A stretch of 64,000 bases of DNA from NCBI RefSeq assembly GCF_001612765.1, contig NZ_BDBB01000037.1, positions 1 through 64,000 of the forward strand, given 5' to 3'. The position numbers and the translations under genes were made by a program. Below are positions 47,193 to 55,314 of this stretch, in pieces. The notes under the pieces were generated by a model, which was not told the origin of the DNA, searched no databases, and saw nothing but the letters and a program-made list of their open reading frames with translations. The DNA is from Nocardia arthritidis NBRC 100137 (lineage in GTDB: Bacteria; Actinomycetota; Actinomycetes; Mycobacteriales; Mycobacteriaceae). The first letter of the stretch is position 1. Every line of letters begins with the position of its first letter.

Positions 47193-47782
47193 GGTTCCCA
47201 CCCGCGCAGCGCCAGCTCGGCCACCCGCTCCAGTTCGGCCCGGCTCGCGCCGTCCCGCGCCGCTTGCGACATTCCCTGCATCACCGTGCCGACATAGCGG
47301 GCCAGCGTGCGCGCGTCCAGGTGAGGCGACAGCACGCCCGCGTCGATGTCGGCCTGGATGCGCTCGGCGAACGCGTCGATGTTCCGATTGCGCATGTCGC
47401 GCAGGAAATCGGCGATCTCGGCGCTCGTGGTATTGACGCCCGCGCTGATCACCAGACAGCCGTGCGGGCACTCCGGCCGGGTGTACTCGGCCGCGGCCTC
47501 GCGCAGGATGCGCCGGACCGCCGCGTCGGCGGTGCCCTCCTCGGCGAGCGCCCGCGTGACGAATCCGCCGTAGCGCGCGCCGAATTTCGCGACGACCTCG
47601 GCGAACAACGTCTTCTTGTCCCCGAACGCCGCGTACAGGCTGGGCGCACCGATACCCATCGCCGCGGTCAGGTCGCCGATCGAGGTGGCCTCGTACCCGC
47701 GTTCCCAGAACAGCCGCATGGCCTTCTCCAGCGCCGCGTCCCGGTCGAAGGATCGGGGCCGTCCACGGGTCGTGGTACTCAT
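47189..47782 (-). CDS. TetR family regulator of the adjacent SDR gene
   Basis: A 197-residue TetR/AcrR protein. HTH: RLFWERGYEATSIGDLTAAM followed by GIGAPSLYAAFGDKKTLFAEV, the wording of the TetR_C_16-like group often paired with oxidoreductases. A CPHGCLVI segment with two cysteines (about residues 105-110) could be redox-sensitive, as in NemR-type regulators. Divergent from the SDR gene; a mirrored 12-bp repeat lies between them. Confidence 0.87.
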   Translation of the reverse strand: MSTTTRGRPRSFDRDAALEKAMRLFWERGYEATSIGDLTAAMGIGAPSLYAAFGDKKTLFAEVVAKFGARYGGFVTRALAEEGTADAAVRRILREAAAEYTRPECPHGCLVISAGVNTTSAEIADFLRDMRNRNIDAFAERIQADIDAGVLSPHLDARTLARYVGTVMQGMSQAARDGASRAELERVAELALRGWEP

Positions 47783-47794
47783 GCCGCCATTCTA

Positions 47795-47842
47795 TAGCGG
47801 TCACTAGATAATGTGGTACCTTTCTTTCTGTAGTGACCGCTA
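47795..47842. promoter_or_regulatory. paired inverted operators TAGCGGTCACTA / TAGTGACCGCTA
   Basis: TAGCGGTCACTA (47795-47806) and its exact reverse complement TAGTGACCGCTA (47831-47842) are 36 bases apart centre to centre, between the divergent TetR and SDR starts. Each copy lies close to one gene, as expected of a shared TetR-controlled promoter region. Confidence 0.8.
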
Positions 47843-47858
47843 GAGAAAGGAGCCTGCG

Positions 47859-48611
47859 ATGGGCGCACTGACGGGCAAGACGGCACTGGTGACCGGGAGC
47901 AGCCGGGGTATCGGCCGGGCGATAGCCGAACGACTGGCTCGCGACGGCGCACGGGTGGCGGTTCACTACAACAGCGATGAGCAGGCGGCGAAGGCGACCG
48001 TGGCCGCGATCGAGGCATCGGGCGGCGCGGCGTTCGCGATTCGCGCCGGACTGGGCGTTCCCGGTGACGCAGAGGCACTGTGGGCGGCCTTCGACGCGCA
48101 TGCCGACGGCCTGGACATCCTGGTGAACAACGCGGGCACCGACGGCGTCCGGGAGCCGATCGGCGGAACCGACGAAGCGGCGTTCGACCGGGTCTTCGCG
48201 GTCAACGCCAAGGCACCCTTCTTCATCACCCGTCTCGGCCTGGATCGGTTGCGGCCGGGCGGGCGGATCGTCAACATCTCCACCGGCCTGACCCACGGCG
48301 CGTACATGCCGCAGCTGATCGCCTACACCATGACCAAGGGCGCGATCGACAGTTTCACCAGCGTGCTCGCCAAGGAGGTCGGGGCACGCGGCATCACCGT
48401 GAACGCGGTGGCGCCGGGCATCATCGATACCGACATGAACGCGAACTGGCTGCGCAACGCCGAAAGCCAGGCGGCGGTGGCGGCGATGTCCCCGCTGCAA
48501 CGAGTGGGGCAGCCCGCCGACGTGGCCGACGTGGTCGGGTTCCTCGCCTCCGACGAGGCGCGCTGGGTGACCGGCCAGTGGATCGACGCCACCGGCGGCG
48601 GACTGCTGTAA
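47859..48611 (+). CDS. short-chain dehydrogenase/reductase
   Basis: A 250-residue NAD(P)-dependent oxidoreductase of the classical SDR family. Cofactor motif TGSSRGIG at residues 13-20, NNAG near 90, catalytic Ser in VNISTG and the YTMTK catalytic Tyr-Lys pair, then PGIIDTDM. The ribosome site GAAAGGAG precedes ATG 47859. Regulated in all likelihood by the divergent TetR gene. Substrate is not evident; FabG-like or xenobiotic carbonyl reduction are possibilities. Confidence 0.9.
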   Translation: MGALTGKTALVTGSSRGIGRAIAERLARDGARVAVHYNSDEQAAKATVAAIEASGGAAFAIRAGLGVPGDAEALWAAFDAHADGLDILVNNAGTDGVREPIGGTDEAAFDRVFAVNAKAPFFITRLGLDRLRPGGRIVNISTGLTHGAYMPQLIAYTMTKGAIDSFTSVLAKEVGARGITVNAVAPGIIDTDMNANWLRNAESQAAVAAMSPLQRVGQPADVADVVGFLASDEARWVTGQWIDATGGGLL

Positions 48612-48701
48612 CGGCCCGGGGATTACCCCGCCGCCGGTTCCTTTTCGCGACGCCCGCTACGGAACGGCATCGTCCGGCCGCTCCCATTAGGCTTGAGCAC
48701 C

Positions 48702-49637
48702 GTGCTGTCAGTTGTGCCGAGTCCCGTCACCGTGCGGGCGCCGTCGAAGGTGAACCTCCATCTCGGAGTGGGCGACCTGCGTGCCGACGGCTACCACGAC
48801 CTGACCACGGTGTTCCAAGCACTGTCCCTGAGCGACGATCTGGAGATCTCCCCGTCGGGTTCGCTGGCCGTCCGGGTCACCGGAGAGGGCGCCGCGGACG
48901 TGCCGACCGACCGGACGAATCTGGTCTGGAAGGCGGCTGTCCGGCTCGCGCACCTCGGCGGCCGCGCTCCCCTGGTGGAAATCGCCATCGCCAAAGGCAT
49001 TCCGGTAGCCGGAGGCATGGCGGGCGGGAGCGCCGATGCCGCCGCCGCGCTGGTCGGGCTGAACGAGCTGTGGGACCTGGGATTGTCCAGGGAGGAACTG
49101 AGCGCGGTGGCGGCCGAACTCGGCAGCGATGTGCCGTTCGCCCTGCACGGCGGCACCGCGCTGGGCACCGGCCGCGGGGAGCGCCTGCTGCCGGTGCTGT
49201 CGCGCAATACCTTTCACTGGGTGCTCGCCTTCGCCAAAGGCGGCCTGTCCACGCCCGCGGTCTTCGCCGAACTCGACCGGTTGCGCGAGCACGGCGACCC
49301 GCCTCGGCTCGGCGAGCCGCAGCAGCTGATGCAAGCGCTGGCCTCCGGCGACGCGCACCAGCTCGCGCCCTTGCTCGGCAACGATCTCCAGGCGGCGGCG
49401 GTGTCGCTGAAGCCGGAACTGCGCCGCACGCTGCGGGCTGGCGTCGCGGCGGGCGCGCTGGCCGGGCTGGTGTCCGGCTCCGGGCCCACGTGCGCGTTCC
49501 TCTGCGAGAGCGAGGAATCGGCGATCTCGGTGGCCGCCGAACTGGCGGGCGCGGGCGTCTGCCGCAGCGTGCGGACGGCCAGTGGACCGGTGCCGGGTGC
49601 GCGCATCCTCAGCGCCGACCCGTCCGGGAAGCACTGA
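48702..49637 (+). CDS. ispE: 4-diphosphocytidyl-2-C-methyl-D-erythritol kinase
   Basis: A 311-residue GHMP kinase of the non-mevalonate isoprenoid pathway. APSKVNLHLGVGDLRADGYHDL is the IspE N-terminus, the ATP loop is PVAGGMAGGSADAAAALVGL, and LVSGSGPTCAFL is the third GHMP motif. A GTG at 48702 is used here; a TTG at 48693 adds three residues. In M. tuberculosis ispE directly follows ksgA in the same direction; here it is more than 3 kb from ksgA and faces the other way. Confidence 0.95.
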   Translation: MLSVVPSPVTVRAPSKVNLHLGVGDLRADGYHDLTTVFQALSLSDDLEISPSGSLAVRVTGEGAADVPTDRTNLVWKAAVRLAHLGGRAPLVEIAIAKGIPVAGGMAGGSADAAAALVGLNELWDLGLSREELSAVAAELGSDVPFALHGGTALGTGRGERLLPVLSRNTFHWVLAFAKGGLSTPAVFAELDRLREHGDPPRLGEPQQLMQALASGDAHQLAPLLGNDLQAAAVSLKPELRRTLRAGVAAGALAGLVSGSGPTCAFLCESEESAISVAAELAGAGVCRSVRTASGPVPGARILSADPSGKH

Positions 49638-49746
49638 CCGGCAGCGCTTCGCCGATAAACGAGGGCGACCGGCAGCGCCGCGAGGACAACCGCGCCCGGC
49701 GCGACGGAGGCATCCAGTCCTCGGCGGCGGCACGAATGCGCGTTGC

Positions 49747-50595
49747 TCAGGGCAGCGCGTCGGCGAGCCGATCGACCTGATCGGCATCGCGCCCGTAGCA
49801 GTAGAACATCACCTCGTCCGCGCCCAGATCGCCGAATTCGGCGATGGTGGCGCGGATCTGCGCGGGCGTGGTGAGCAACCCGGCGAGGATGCCCTCGGTG
49901 TAATCGCTGAACCCGTAGTAGGCGCCCATCGACGCGCGGGCGTCCTCGATGACGTGATCCGGGCCGAGGGCCACGTTGACCTGGGCGACGATCCTCGGCT
50001 CACCCGATCGGCCGTGGTCGCTCCAGGAACGGCGCACGGTGTCGAAGAGGTTGCCCGCCCAGGAGGGCGGCGCGGCGGCGAGGAATCCGCCGCCCCACCG
50101 CCCGACGCGTTCGAGCGCGGCGGGCCGGAAACCACCGAACAGGATTTCGGGCCCTTCCGGGCGCAGCGGCGCGGGGCCGATCGGCCCGCACTCGTCGCTG
50201 TACGCCTCCCCCGCCCACAGGCGGCGCAGAAGCGCGAGTTGCTCGTCGAGGCGGCGGCCGCGGGTGCGCAGGTCGGTGCCCGAGGCGAGGTGGTCGTCCG
50301 CGCGGCCGCCGACACCGAGGCCGAGCACCAGCCGTCCGCCGGTCATCCGGTCGAGCGTGGCGGCCTGCTTGGCGAGCAGCACCGGATCGCGCAGCGGCGC
50401 GAGCAGCACCTCGGTCTGCACCTTCACGCGGCTCGTCGCGCCGGCGATCGTGGCCAGCGCGATCAGCGGTTCGGGGTTGTCGTAGACCAGCCGGTCGAGC
50501 AGGCCGAGGGTGCGGAACGGGCCCGCGTCGGCGCGCCGGGCCCAGTCGAGCAGGGCGGTGGGATCGGAAATGGGCAGGCCGAGGCCGACGTGCAT
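49747..50595 (-). CDS. LLM class flavin-dependent oxidoreductase
   Basis: A 282-residue luciferase-like monooxygenase/reductase (FMN or F420). The TIM-barrel strands are visible: MHVGLGLPISDPTALLDWAR, then VLLAPLRDPVLLAKQAATLD, the RLVLGLGVGG phosphate-binding strand and ILFGGFRPAALERVGRWGGG. An excellent GGAGGAATTCC ribosome site precedes the ATG. Two TetR-type palindromes and a nested hairpin lie upstream, but no regulator gene is adjacent. The substrate is unknown. Confidence 0.88.
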   Translation of the reverse strand: MHVGLGLPISDPTALLDWARRADAGPFRTLGLLDRLVYDNPEPLIALATIAGATSRVKVQTEVLLAPLRDPVLLAKQAATLDRMTGGRLVLGLGVGGRADDHLASGTDLRTRGRRLDEQLALLRRLWAGEAYSDECGPIGPAPLRPEGPEILFGGFRPAALERVGRWGGGFLAAAPPSWAGNLFDTVRRSWSDHGRSGEPRIVAQVNVALGPDHVIEDARASMGAYYGFSDYTEGILAGLLTTPAQIRATIAEFGDLGADEVMFYCYGRDADQVDRLADALP

Positions 50596-50623
50596 GGAAT
50601 TCCTCCAGAAGAGCGATGCGGAA

Positions 50624-50671
50624 TGGGACGGGTGCCGCCCGCCGACACCTCGAGGCGAGGTGGGCGTCCCA
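50624..50671 (-). other. nested hairpin in the leader of the LLM oxidoreductase gene
   Basis: TGGGACG (50624-50630) pairs with CGTCCCA (50665-50671) around an inner perfect stem CACCTCG (50646-50652)/CGAGGTG (50656-50662). It sits between the palindromic operators and the start codon, so it would be in the 5' untranslated RNA. A role in attenuation is only a possibility. Confidence 0.45.
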
Positions 50672-50714
50672 CTCTGCGGCTGTACTTCTGGGGAACGCCG
50701 GATCGGTTACATGG

Positions 50715-50761
50715 AACGAACAGTGTTCGTTCGCCGATCAATCTAAACGAACATCGTTCGT
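50715..50761. promoter_or_regulatory. two TetR-type palindromic operators
   Basis: AACGAACAGTGTTCGTT (50715-50731) is a perfect 8+1+8 palindrome and ACGAACATCGTTCGT (50747-50761) a perfect 6+3+6 one sharing the ACGAAC half-site. Centres are 31 bases apart. They are at the promoter of the leftward LLM gene and could also affect the ABC-F gene 126 bases to the right. Confidence 0.8.
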
Positions 50762-50887
50762 CCCGCAAGCTCTCTCGCTGCTCGCCGGGCGAACGGACGC
50801 CCCGCCCCGGTCGGTACGCTGGCCCGGGGCCCACGACCGCGACAGGCAGGTCTCATCGGACCGCCCCCGCAAGACACGGAAGGATCC

Positions 50888-52690
50888 ATGTCCAACCTGA
50901 TCAATCTCGAACAGGTCCACAAGAGCTTCGGGATCAAGCCGCTGCTGGACAACGTCTCGCTCGGCGTGCACGCGGGCGAACGGATCGGAGTCGTCGGCCT
51001 CAACGGCGGCGGCAAGACCACCCTGCTCGAGGTGCTCACCGGTATCGAGGAACCGGACAGCGGCCGGGTCAGCCGCCTCGGCGGCCTGCGCATGGCGGTG
51101 GTGACCCAGCGCGGCGTGCTGCCCCCGGGGGCGACGGTCGGTTCGGTGGTGCTGGCCGGGCTGGCCGACGACGCCATGACCGACGAGGTCGCCGAACACG
51201 AGTGGGCCGCCGACCCGCGCATCCGCTCGGTGATGGAAGGCATCGGCATCGCCGATCTCGGCTTGGACACCTCGGTGGACAATCTCTCCGGCGGCGAGCG
51301 CCGCCGGGTCGCGCTCGCCGCCGCGCTGGTGCGCGAACTCGACCTGCTGGTGCTCGACGAGCCGACCAACCACCTGGACGTGGAGGGCGTGCAGTGGCTG
51401 GCCGCGCATCTGCTCGGCCGCCGCAGCGCGCTCGTCGTGGTGACCCACGACCGCTGGTTCCTCGACACCGTCGCCACCAATACCTGGGAGGTGGTCGGCG
51501 GGAAGGTCGAGAGCTACGAGGGCGGTTACGGCGATTGGATCTTCGCCCGCGCCGAGCGCGCCCGCCAGGCGGACGCGTCCGAGGCCCGGCGGCGCAATCT
51601 GGCCCGCAAGGAATTGGCCTGGCTGCGGCGCGGCCCGCAAGCGCGCACCTCCAAGCCACGCTATCGGGTCGAGGCCGCCGAGGCCCTGATCGCCGACGTG
51701 CCGCCGCCGCGCGACAGCGTCTCGCTGGCGGCCTTCGCGCGCAAACGCCTCGGCCGCGTCGTCGTCGAACTGGAGGACGCCACGCTCACCACCCCGGACG
51801 GCCGGGAACTGGTGCGTGACCTGACCTGGCGGCTGGCGCCCGGCGAGCGCGTCGGCCTGGTCGGCGTCAACGGCTCGGGCAAGACGACGTTGCTGCGCGC
51901 TTTGGCCGGAGACACCGGCGCGATCTGGGCCGGGGGTAAGCGCGTACAGGGCCAGACCGTCCAGATCGGCTGGCTGCGCCAGGAACTCGACGACCTGCCC
52001 ACCGGCCTGCGGGTACTGGAGGCGGTGCAGCAGGTCGCACAGCGAATCATGCTGGGCGACAAGGAGGTCTCCGCCGGCCAGCTGGCCGAGCGACTCGGCT
52101 TCACCCCCGCCCGCCAGCGCACCCCGGTCGGCGACCTGTCCGGCGGCGAGCGGCGGCGCCTGCAACTGACCCGCATCCTCATGTCCGAGCCGAACGTGCT
52201 GCTGCTCGACGAGCCGACCAACGACCTGGACATCGACACCCTGCAACAACTGGAGGACCTGCTCGACAACTGGGCGGGCACGCTGGTCGTGATCAGCCAC
52301 GACCGGTATCTCATCGAGCGGATCTGCGACTCGACCTGGGCGCTGTTCGGCGACGGCAAGCTCACGAACCTGCCCGGGGGCATCGGGGAGTACCTCACCA
52401 GGCGCGCGGCCATCACGGCGAGCCGGAGCCGCGCCGCCGCGCCGGAGGCCAAGCCCGCCGACGCACCGGCCACCGACTCCGCCACCTACCGCGCGGCCCG
52501 CAAGGAACTGACCAGGCTGGAACGCGCCATCGACAAGCTCTCCGAACGCGAGCAGCGCTTGCACTCGGCGCTCGCCGACGCGGCCACCGAGCCGGACAAG
52601 CTGGTCACCTTGGGCGCGGAACTCAAGCAGGTGCTCGCGGAGAAGGAGACGGCCGAAGAGCGCTGGCTGGAACTGGCCGACGGCGTGTGA
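50888..52690 (+). CDS. ABC-F family ATPase (Uup/EttA-like)
   Basis: A 600-residue soluble protein with two ATPase domains and no membrane part, the ABC-F layout of ribosome-acting translation factors. Walker A motifs are GLNGGGKTT (about 36-44) and GVNGSGKTT; both halves have LSGGERRR signatures and LDEPTN(H/D)LD Walker B strings. The interdomain linker (about 220-290) is Arg-rich. A C-terminal coiled coil (ARKELTRLERAIDKLSEREQ) is typical of Uup. Resistance-type ABC-F proteins have similar layouts, so a ribosome-protection role cannot be excluded. Confidence 0.88.
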   Translation: MSNLINLEQVHKSFGIKPLLDNVSLGVHAGERIGVVGLNGGGKTTLLEVLTGIEEPDSGRVSRLGGLRMAVVTQRGVLPPGATVGSVVLAGLADDAMTDEVAEHEWAADPRIRSVMEGIGIADLGLDTSVDNLSGGERRRVALAAALVRELDLLVLDEPTNHLDVEGVQWLAAHLLGRRSALVVVTHDRWFLDTVATNTWEVVGGKVESYEGGYGDWIFARAERARQADASEARRRNLARKELAWLRRGPQARTSKPRYRVEAAEALIADVPPPRDSVSLAAFARKRLGRVVVELEDATLTTPDGRELVRDLTWRLAPGERVGLVGVNGSGKTTLLRALAGDTGAIWAGGKRVQGQTVQIGWLRQELDDLPTGLRVLEAVQQVAQRIMLGDKEVSAGQLAERLGFTPARQRTPVGDLSGGERRRLQLTRILMSEPNVLLLDEPTNDLDIDTLQQLEDLLDNWAGTLVVISHDRYLIERICDSTWALFGDGKLTNLPGGIGEYLTRRAAITASRSRAAAPEAKPADAPATDSATYRAARKELTRLERAIDKLSEREQRLHSALADAATEPDKLVTLGAELKQVLAEKETAEERWLELADGV

Positions 52691-52713
52691 GGCTGCGGCA
52701 CCCTTGCGGACTA

Positions 52714-52752
52714 ATACCCATAGGGGGTATCTTTCGGAGGCCGGGGTACCCC
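52714..52752 (+). promoter_or_regulatory. CsoR-type copper operator upstream of copZ
   Basis: ATACCCATAGGGGGTAT (52714-52730) resembles the G/C-tract palindromes (ATACCC...GGGGTAT) bound by CsoR-family copper repressors. GGGGTACCCC (52743-52752) is a second G/C palindrome just downstream. Both lie within 80 bases of the copZ start. No csoR or copA gene is in the window. Confidence 0.65.
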
Positions 52753-52789
52753 CCGGCCGTATGAGAATCTGGATGCGAAGGAGTCGGAC

Positions 52790-52996
52790 ATGCCCACCAC
52801 CACCTACACCGTCACGGGGATGACCTGCGGGCACTGCGTCAGCTCCGTCAAGACCGAGATCGGCAAGATCGACGGCGTGACCAGTGTGGATGTGGATCTC
52901 GCCAGCGGCGCCGTCCGCGTCGACAGCACCGCGCCGATCGCCGACGCCGACATCGTCGCCGCGGTGGACGAAGCGGGCTACGAAGTCGCCGTCTGA
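52790..52996 (+). CDS. copZ: copper chaperone CopZ (heavy-metal-associated domain)
   Basis: A 68-residue single HMA domain. The metal-binding motif GMTCGHC is at residues 9-15, and the ferredoxin-like fold follows (VDVDLASGAVRVDS, then ADIVAAVDEAGYEV). Delivers Cu(I) to P-type ATPases or regulators. The ribosome site GAAGGAG is seven bases upstream. It stands alone without copA, so its ATPase partner must be elsewhere. A CsoR-like operator lies in its promoter. Confidence 0.93.
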   Translation: MPTTTYTVTGMTCGHCVSSVKTEIGKIDGVTSVDVDLASGAVRVDSTAPIADADIVAAVDEAGYEVAV

Positions 52997-53009
52997 TCCG
53001 GACGTTTGC

Positions 53010-53049
53010 GTGGCTCCTCGCTCCGGCCGATGCCGGTACGAGGAGCCAC
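53010..53049. terminator. bidirectional hairpin between copZ and ksgA
   Basis: GTGGCTCCTCG (53010-53020) pairs perfectly with CGAGGAGCCAC (53039-53049) over 11 bases, with an inner GCCGG-type complement in the loop. It lies 13 bases after copZ and 16 bases after the ksgA stop, so it can serve both converging genes. Confidence 0.8.
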
Positions 53050-53065
53050 TGCCCTGTGCGCAGTA

Positions 53066-53947
53066 CTACGCCTGGGCCGCCAGGCGGACGAAGGCGGCGG
53101 TGTCCAGGGTTTCGCCGCGGGCGGCGGGGGCGATGCCCGCGGCGAGCAGCCGACGTTCGGCTTCGGCGGGCGAGCCCGCCCAGCCGGCGAGCGCGGCGCG
53201 GAGGGTCTTGCGGCGCTGCGCGAACGCGGCGTCGACGACCGCGAACACGCGGCGGCGATGCTCGGCGTCCATCGGCCATGGGGGCTGGGCGTAGCGGTCG
53301 ATCCGGACCAGCCCCGACTCGACTCGCGGAACCGGCCAGAACACCTGGGTGCCCACCGCCCCCGCACGCCGGACCGTCCCGAAGAAGCCCGCTTTCACAC
53401 TGGGCACGCCGTAGGTGCGACTGCCGGGATCGGCGGCGAGCCGATCGGCCACTTCCGCCTGCACCATCACCAAAGCCACTGCGATGCCGGGCAATTCGGC
53501 GAGCAGATGCAGCAGTACGGGTACCGCCACGTTGTACGGGAGATTGGCCACCAGCGCGGTGGGCGCTACAGGCAGATCCGCGGCGGTGACGCGCAGCGCG
53601 TCCGCCTCGACCACCGACAGGCGCGCCGCCAGATCCGGCGCCCGGTCCGCGGCCGTAATCGGAAGGTGGCGCGCCAGCACGGGATCGATTTCGACCGCGA
53701 CCACCGAGTCCACCACGTCCAGCAGCGCGAGGGTCAACGAACCGAGACCGGGCCCGACCTCCAGCACCACGTCCCCGCGCCCCACCCCGGCGGCCGCGAC
53801 GATCCGCCGCACCGTGTTGGCGTCGTGGACGAAGTTCTGCCCGAGTTGCTTGGTCGGCCGCACCCCCAGCCGCTCGGCGAGCACCCGCACTTCGGCGGGG
53901 CCGAGCAGCGCCGCACTTCCACGAGCGGAGATTTCAGGTTCGGACAC
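53066..53947 (-). CDS. ksgA: 16S rRNA (adenine1518-N6/adenine1519-N6)-dimethyltransferase
   Basis: A 293-residue SAM enzyme that dimethylates two adjacent adenines in helix 45. TKQLGQNFVHDANTV, LEVGPGLGSLTLALL (SAM motif I), AVEIDPVLA and the catalytic NLPYNVAVPVLLHLL motif are all present. The likely start is GTG 53947. It follows rpfB by 42 bases on the same strand, as Rv1009-Rv1010 do in M. tuberculosis. Confidence 0.95.
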   Translation of the reverse strand: MSEPEISARGSAALLGPAEVRVLAERLGVRPTKQLGQNFVHDANTVRRIVAAAGVGRGDVVLEVGPGLGSLTLALLDVVDSVVAVEIDPVLARHLPITAADRAPDLAARLSVVEADALRVTAADLPVAPTALVANLPYNVAVPVLLHLLAELPGIAVALVMVQAEVADRLAADPGSRTYGVPSVKAGFFGTVRRAGAVGTQVFWPVPRVESGLVRIDRYAQPPWPMDAEHRRRVFAVVDAAFAQRRKTLRAALAGWAGSPAEAERRLLAAGIAPAARGETLDTAAFVRLAAQA

Positions 53948-53989
53948 CTCGAGAATCTATCAACCGCGCCGCGAGGCGTCCGGTGAGCG

Positions 53990-55123
53990 TCAGCTGATAC
54001 CGAGCCGGCCGGTGCAGGCGGGCCAAGCGCCCCAGCCCTGCCGCTGGCGAGTGATCTCGGCGATGGCGATCTGCTCTTCCCTGGTGGCCATGTCGGCGCG
54101 GGGGGCGTAGCGCAGTCCGCCCTGTCGCTCCCAGGTGCCCTGGTCGAACTGCACACCGCCGTAGTAGCCGTTGCCGGTGTTGATCGACCAGTTGCCGGTC
54201 GACTCGCAGCGGGCCAGCGCGTCCCAGATCGCGCCGTCGCGCACCGGGGGCACCTCGGTGCCCGGCTTGGCGCCCTTGCGGACGGTCTTCGGCTGCGCCG
54301 CCACGGTCACCGTGGAACCGACCGCCTGACGGTCCACTTCCTGACCGTTGACCATGGTGACCGCGAACGTGACGTCCTGGACGCCGGGAGCGCCGGGGGA
54401 CTCCACCACCGTGCGGCTCATGTTCATGGTCGGGTCCTCGATGACGTTCTCCGGCGGGTCCAGCGGCAGCGTCTCGGTGTGCTGTTCGACCCGCTTGCGT
54501 GTCACGGTGACGCGCAAGCCGTTCGTCACCGGAGTGGACGCGGCCGGTTCGACGGAATCCTGCTCGATCAGCGGGATGCCCGCCACCTCGAGGAATTTGC
54601 CGACAGTGGGGGCGGCGGCGCGCACGTCCACCGGGTTTCCGATGCCGTCGACCAGCGAGACCACGCGCGGGGTGGCGATCATGAGCGTGGCGCCCTGCAG
54701 CGGGAGCCGCTCGTCGCGGGCGGGCGAGACGTACACCTCTTTCGAGATCTTCAACTGCTCGAGCGCCTCCCCCGCGGTCACGCCGGTGGTCCAGACCCGC
54801 TGCGTCATCCCGTCGACGGACAGATCCACCTCGCGGGCGCGGTTGAGCGTGATGGTCGCGCCGTCGCCGATGTGCGCGGCCAGGGCCGGCGCCACCTTGT
54901 CCCGATCGGTCACGGCGAAGCCCGCGGCCTTCAGCACACCGCGCACGTCGCGCGACATGGTGGTCTGGAAGAGCTTCTCGCCGTCCACGACGACGGTCAC
55001 CGTCTTGCGATTCACGATCGCGAGACCGGCGCCGACGATCAGCGTCAGCAGCAGCGCGCCGACCGCGATGTGCAGCAGCGGCGAACGCGACTGGTTGATC
55101 CGCGTGAAGGGGGACATGGTCAC
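53990..55123 (-). CDS. rpfB: resuscitation-promoting factor RpfB
   Basis: A 377-residue secreted cell-wall hydrolase of the Rpf family that cleaves peptidoglycan and promotes exit from dormancy. A membrane anchor lies at residues ~16-37 (LLHIAVGALLLTLIVGAGLA). Three DUF348 repeats follow (VTVVVDGEKLFQTTMSRDV is the first), then a G5 domain (~205-285), and the lysozyme-like Rpf domain (~295-377) with the catalytic Glu in LARCESTGNWSINTGNGYYG. Start GTG 55123 or ATG 55117. A possible Crp-type site lies about 115 bases upstream. Confidence 0.95.
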   Translation of the reverse strand: MTMSPFTRINQSRSPLLHIAVGALLLTLIVGAGLAIVNRKTVTVVVDGEKLFQTTMSRDVRGVLKAAGFAVTDRDKVAPALAAHIGDGATITLNRAREVDLSVDGMTQRVWTTGVTAGEALEQLKISKEVYVSPARDERLPLQGATLMIATPRVVSLVDGIGNPVDVRAAAPTVGKFLEVAGIPLIEQDSVEPAASTPVTNGLRVTVTRKRVEQHTETLPLDPPENVIEDPTMNMSRTVVESPGAPGVQDVTFAVTMVNGQEVDRQAVGSTVTVAAQPKTVRKGAKPGTEVPPVRDGAIWDALARCESTGNWSINTGNGYYGGVQFDQGTWERQGGLRYAPRADMATREEQIAIAEITRQRQGWGAWPACTGRLGIS

Positions 55124-55236
55124 AGCACGATAACGAGGGGTTCGGGCGCCGACAACAGCAAGCTCAGGAACAGCGCCTTTTCAATATCACGATCAAATAT
55201 CGACCCCGCAGGTAAATCACGAAACGGAACGTCGAA

Positions 55237-55252
55237 AGTGACATAGGACACA
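55237..55252 (-). promoter_or_regulatory. possible Crp/GlxR-type site upstream of rpfB
   Basis: On the minus strand TGTGTCCTATGTCACT matches the TGTGA-N6-TCACA pattern at 8 of 10 defined bases. It lies in the 190-bp gap between rpfB and tatD, 114 bases from the rpfB start. This is a weak match and only suggestive. Confidence 0.35.
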
Positions 55253-55314
55253 TTTCGCATACAACGATGCATTCCGGGCATCCGTGCGCCCCCGCGGGTA
55301 CGCGGGCGCGGCGC

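Noticed and set aside
48670..48700. A possible fourth IdeR box before ispE (ATTAGGCTTGAGCAC)
   Set aside because: Only the first five or six bases fit; the right half does not match the consensus.
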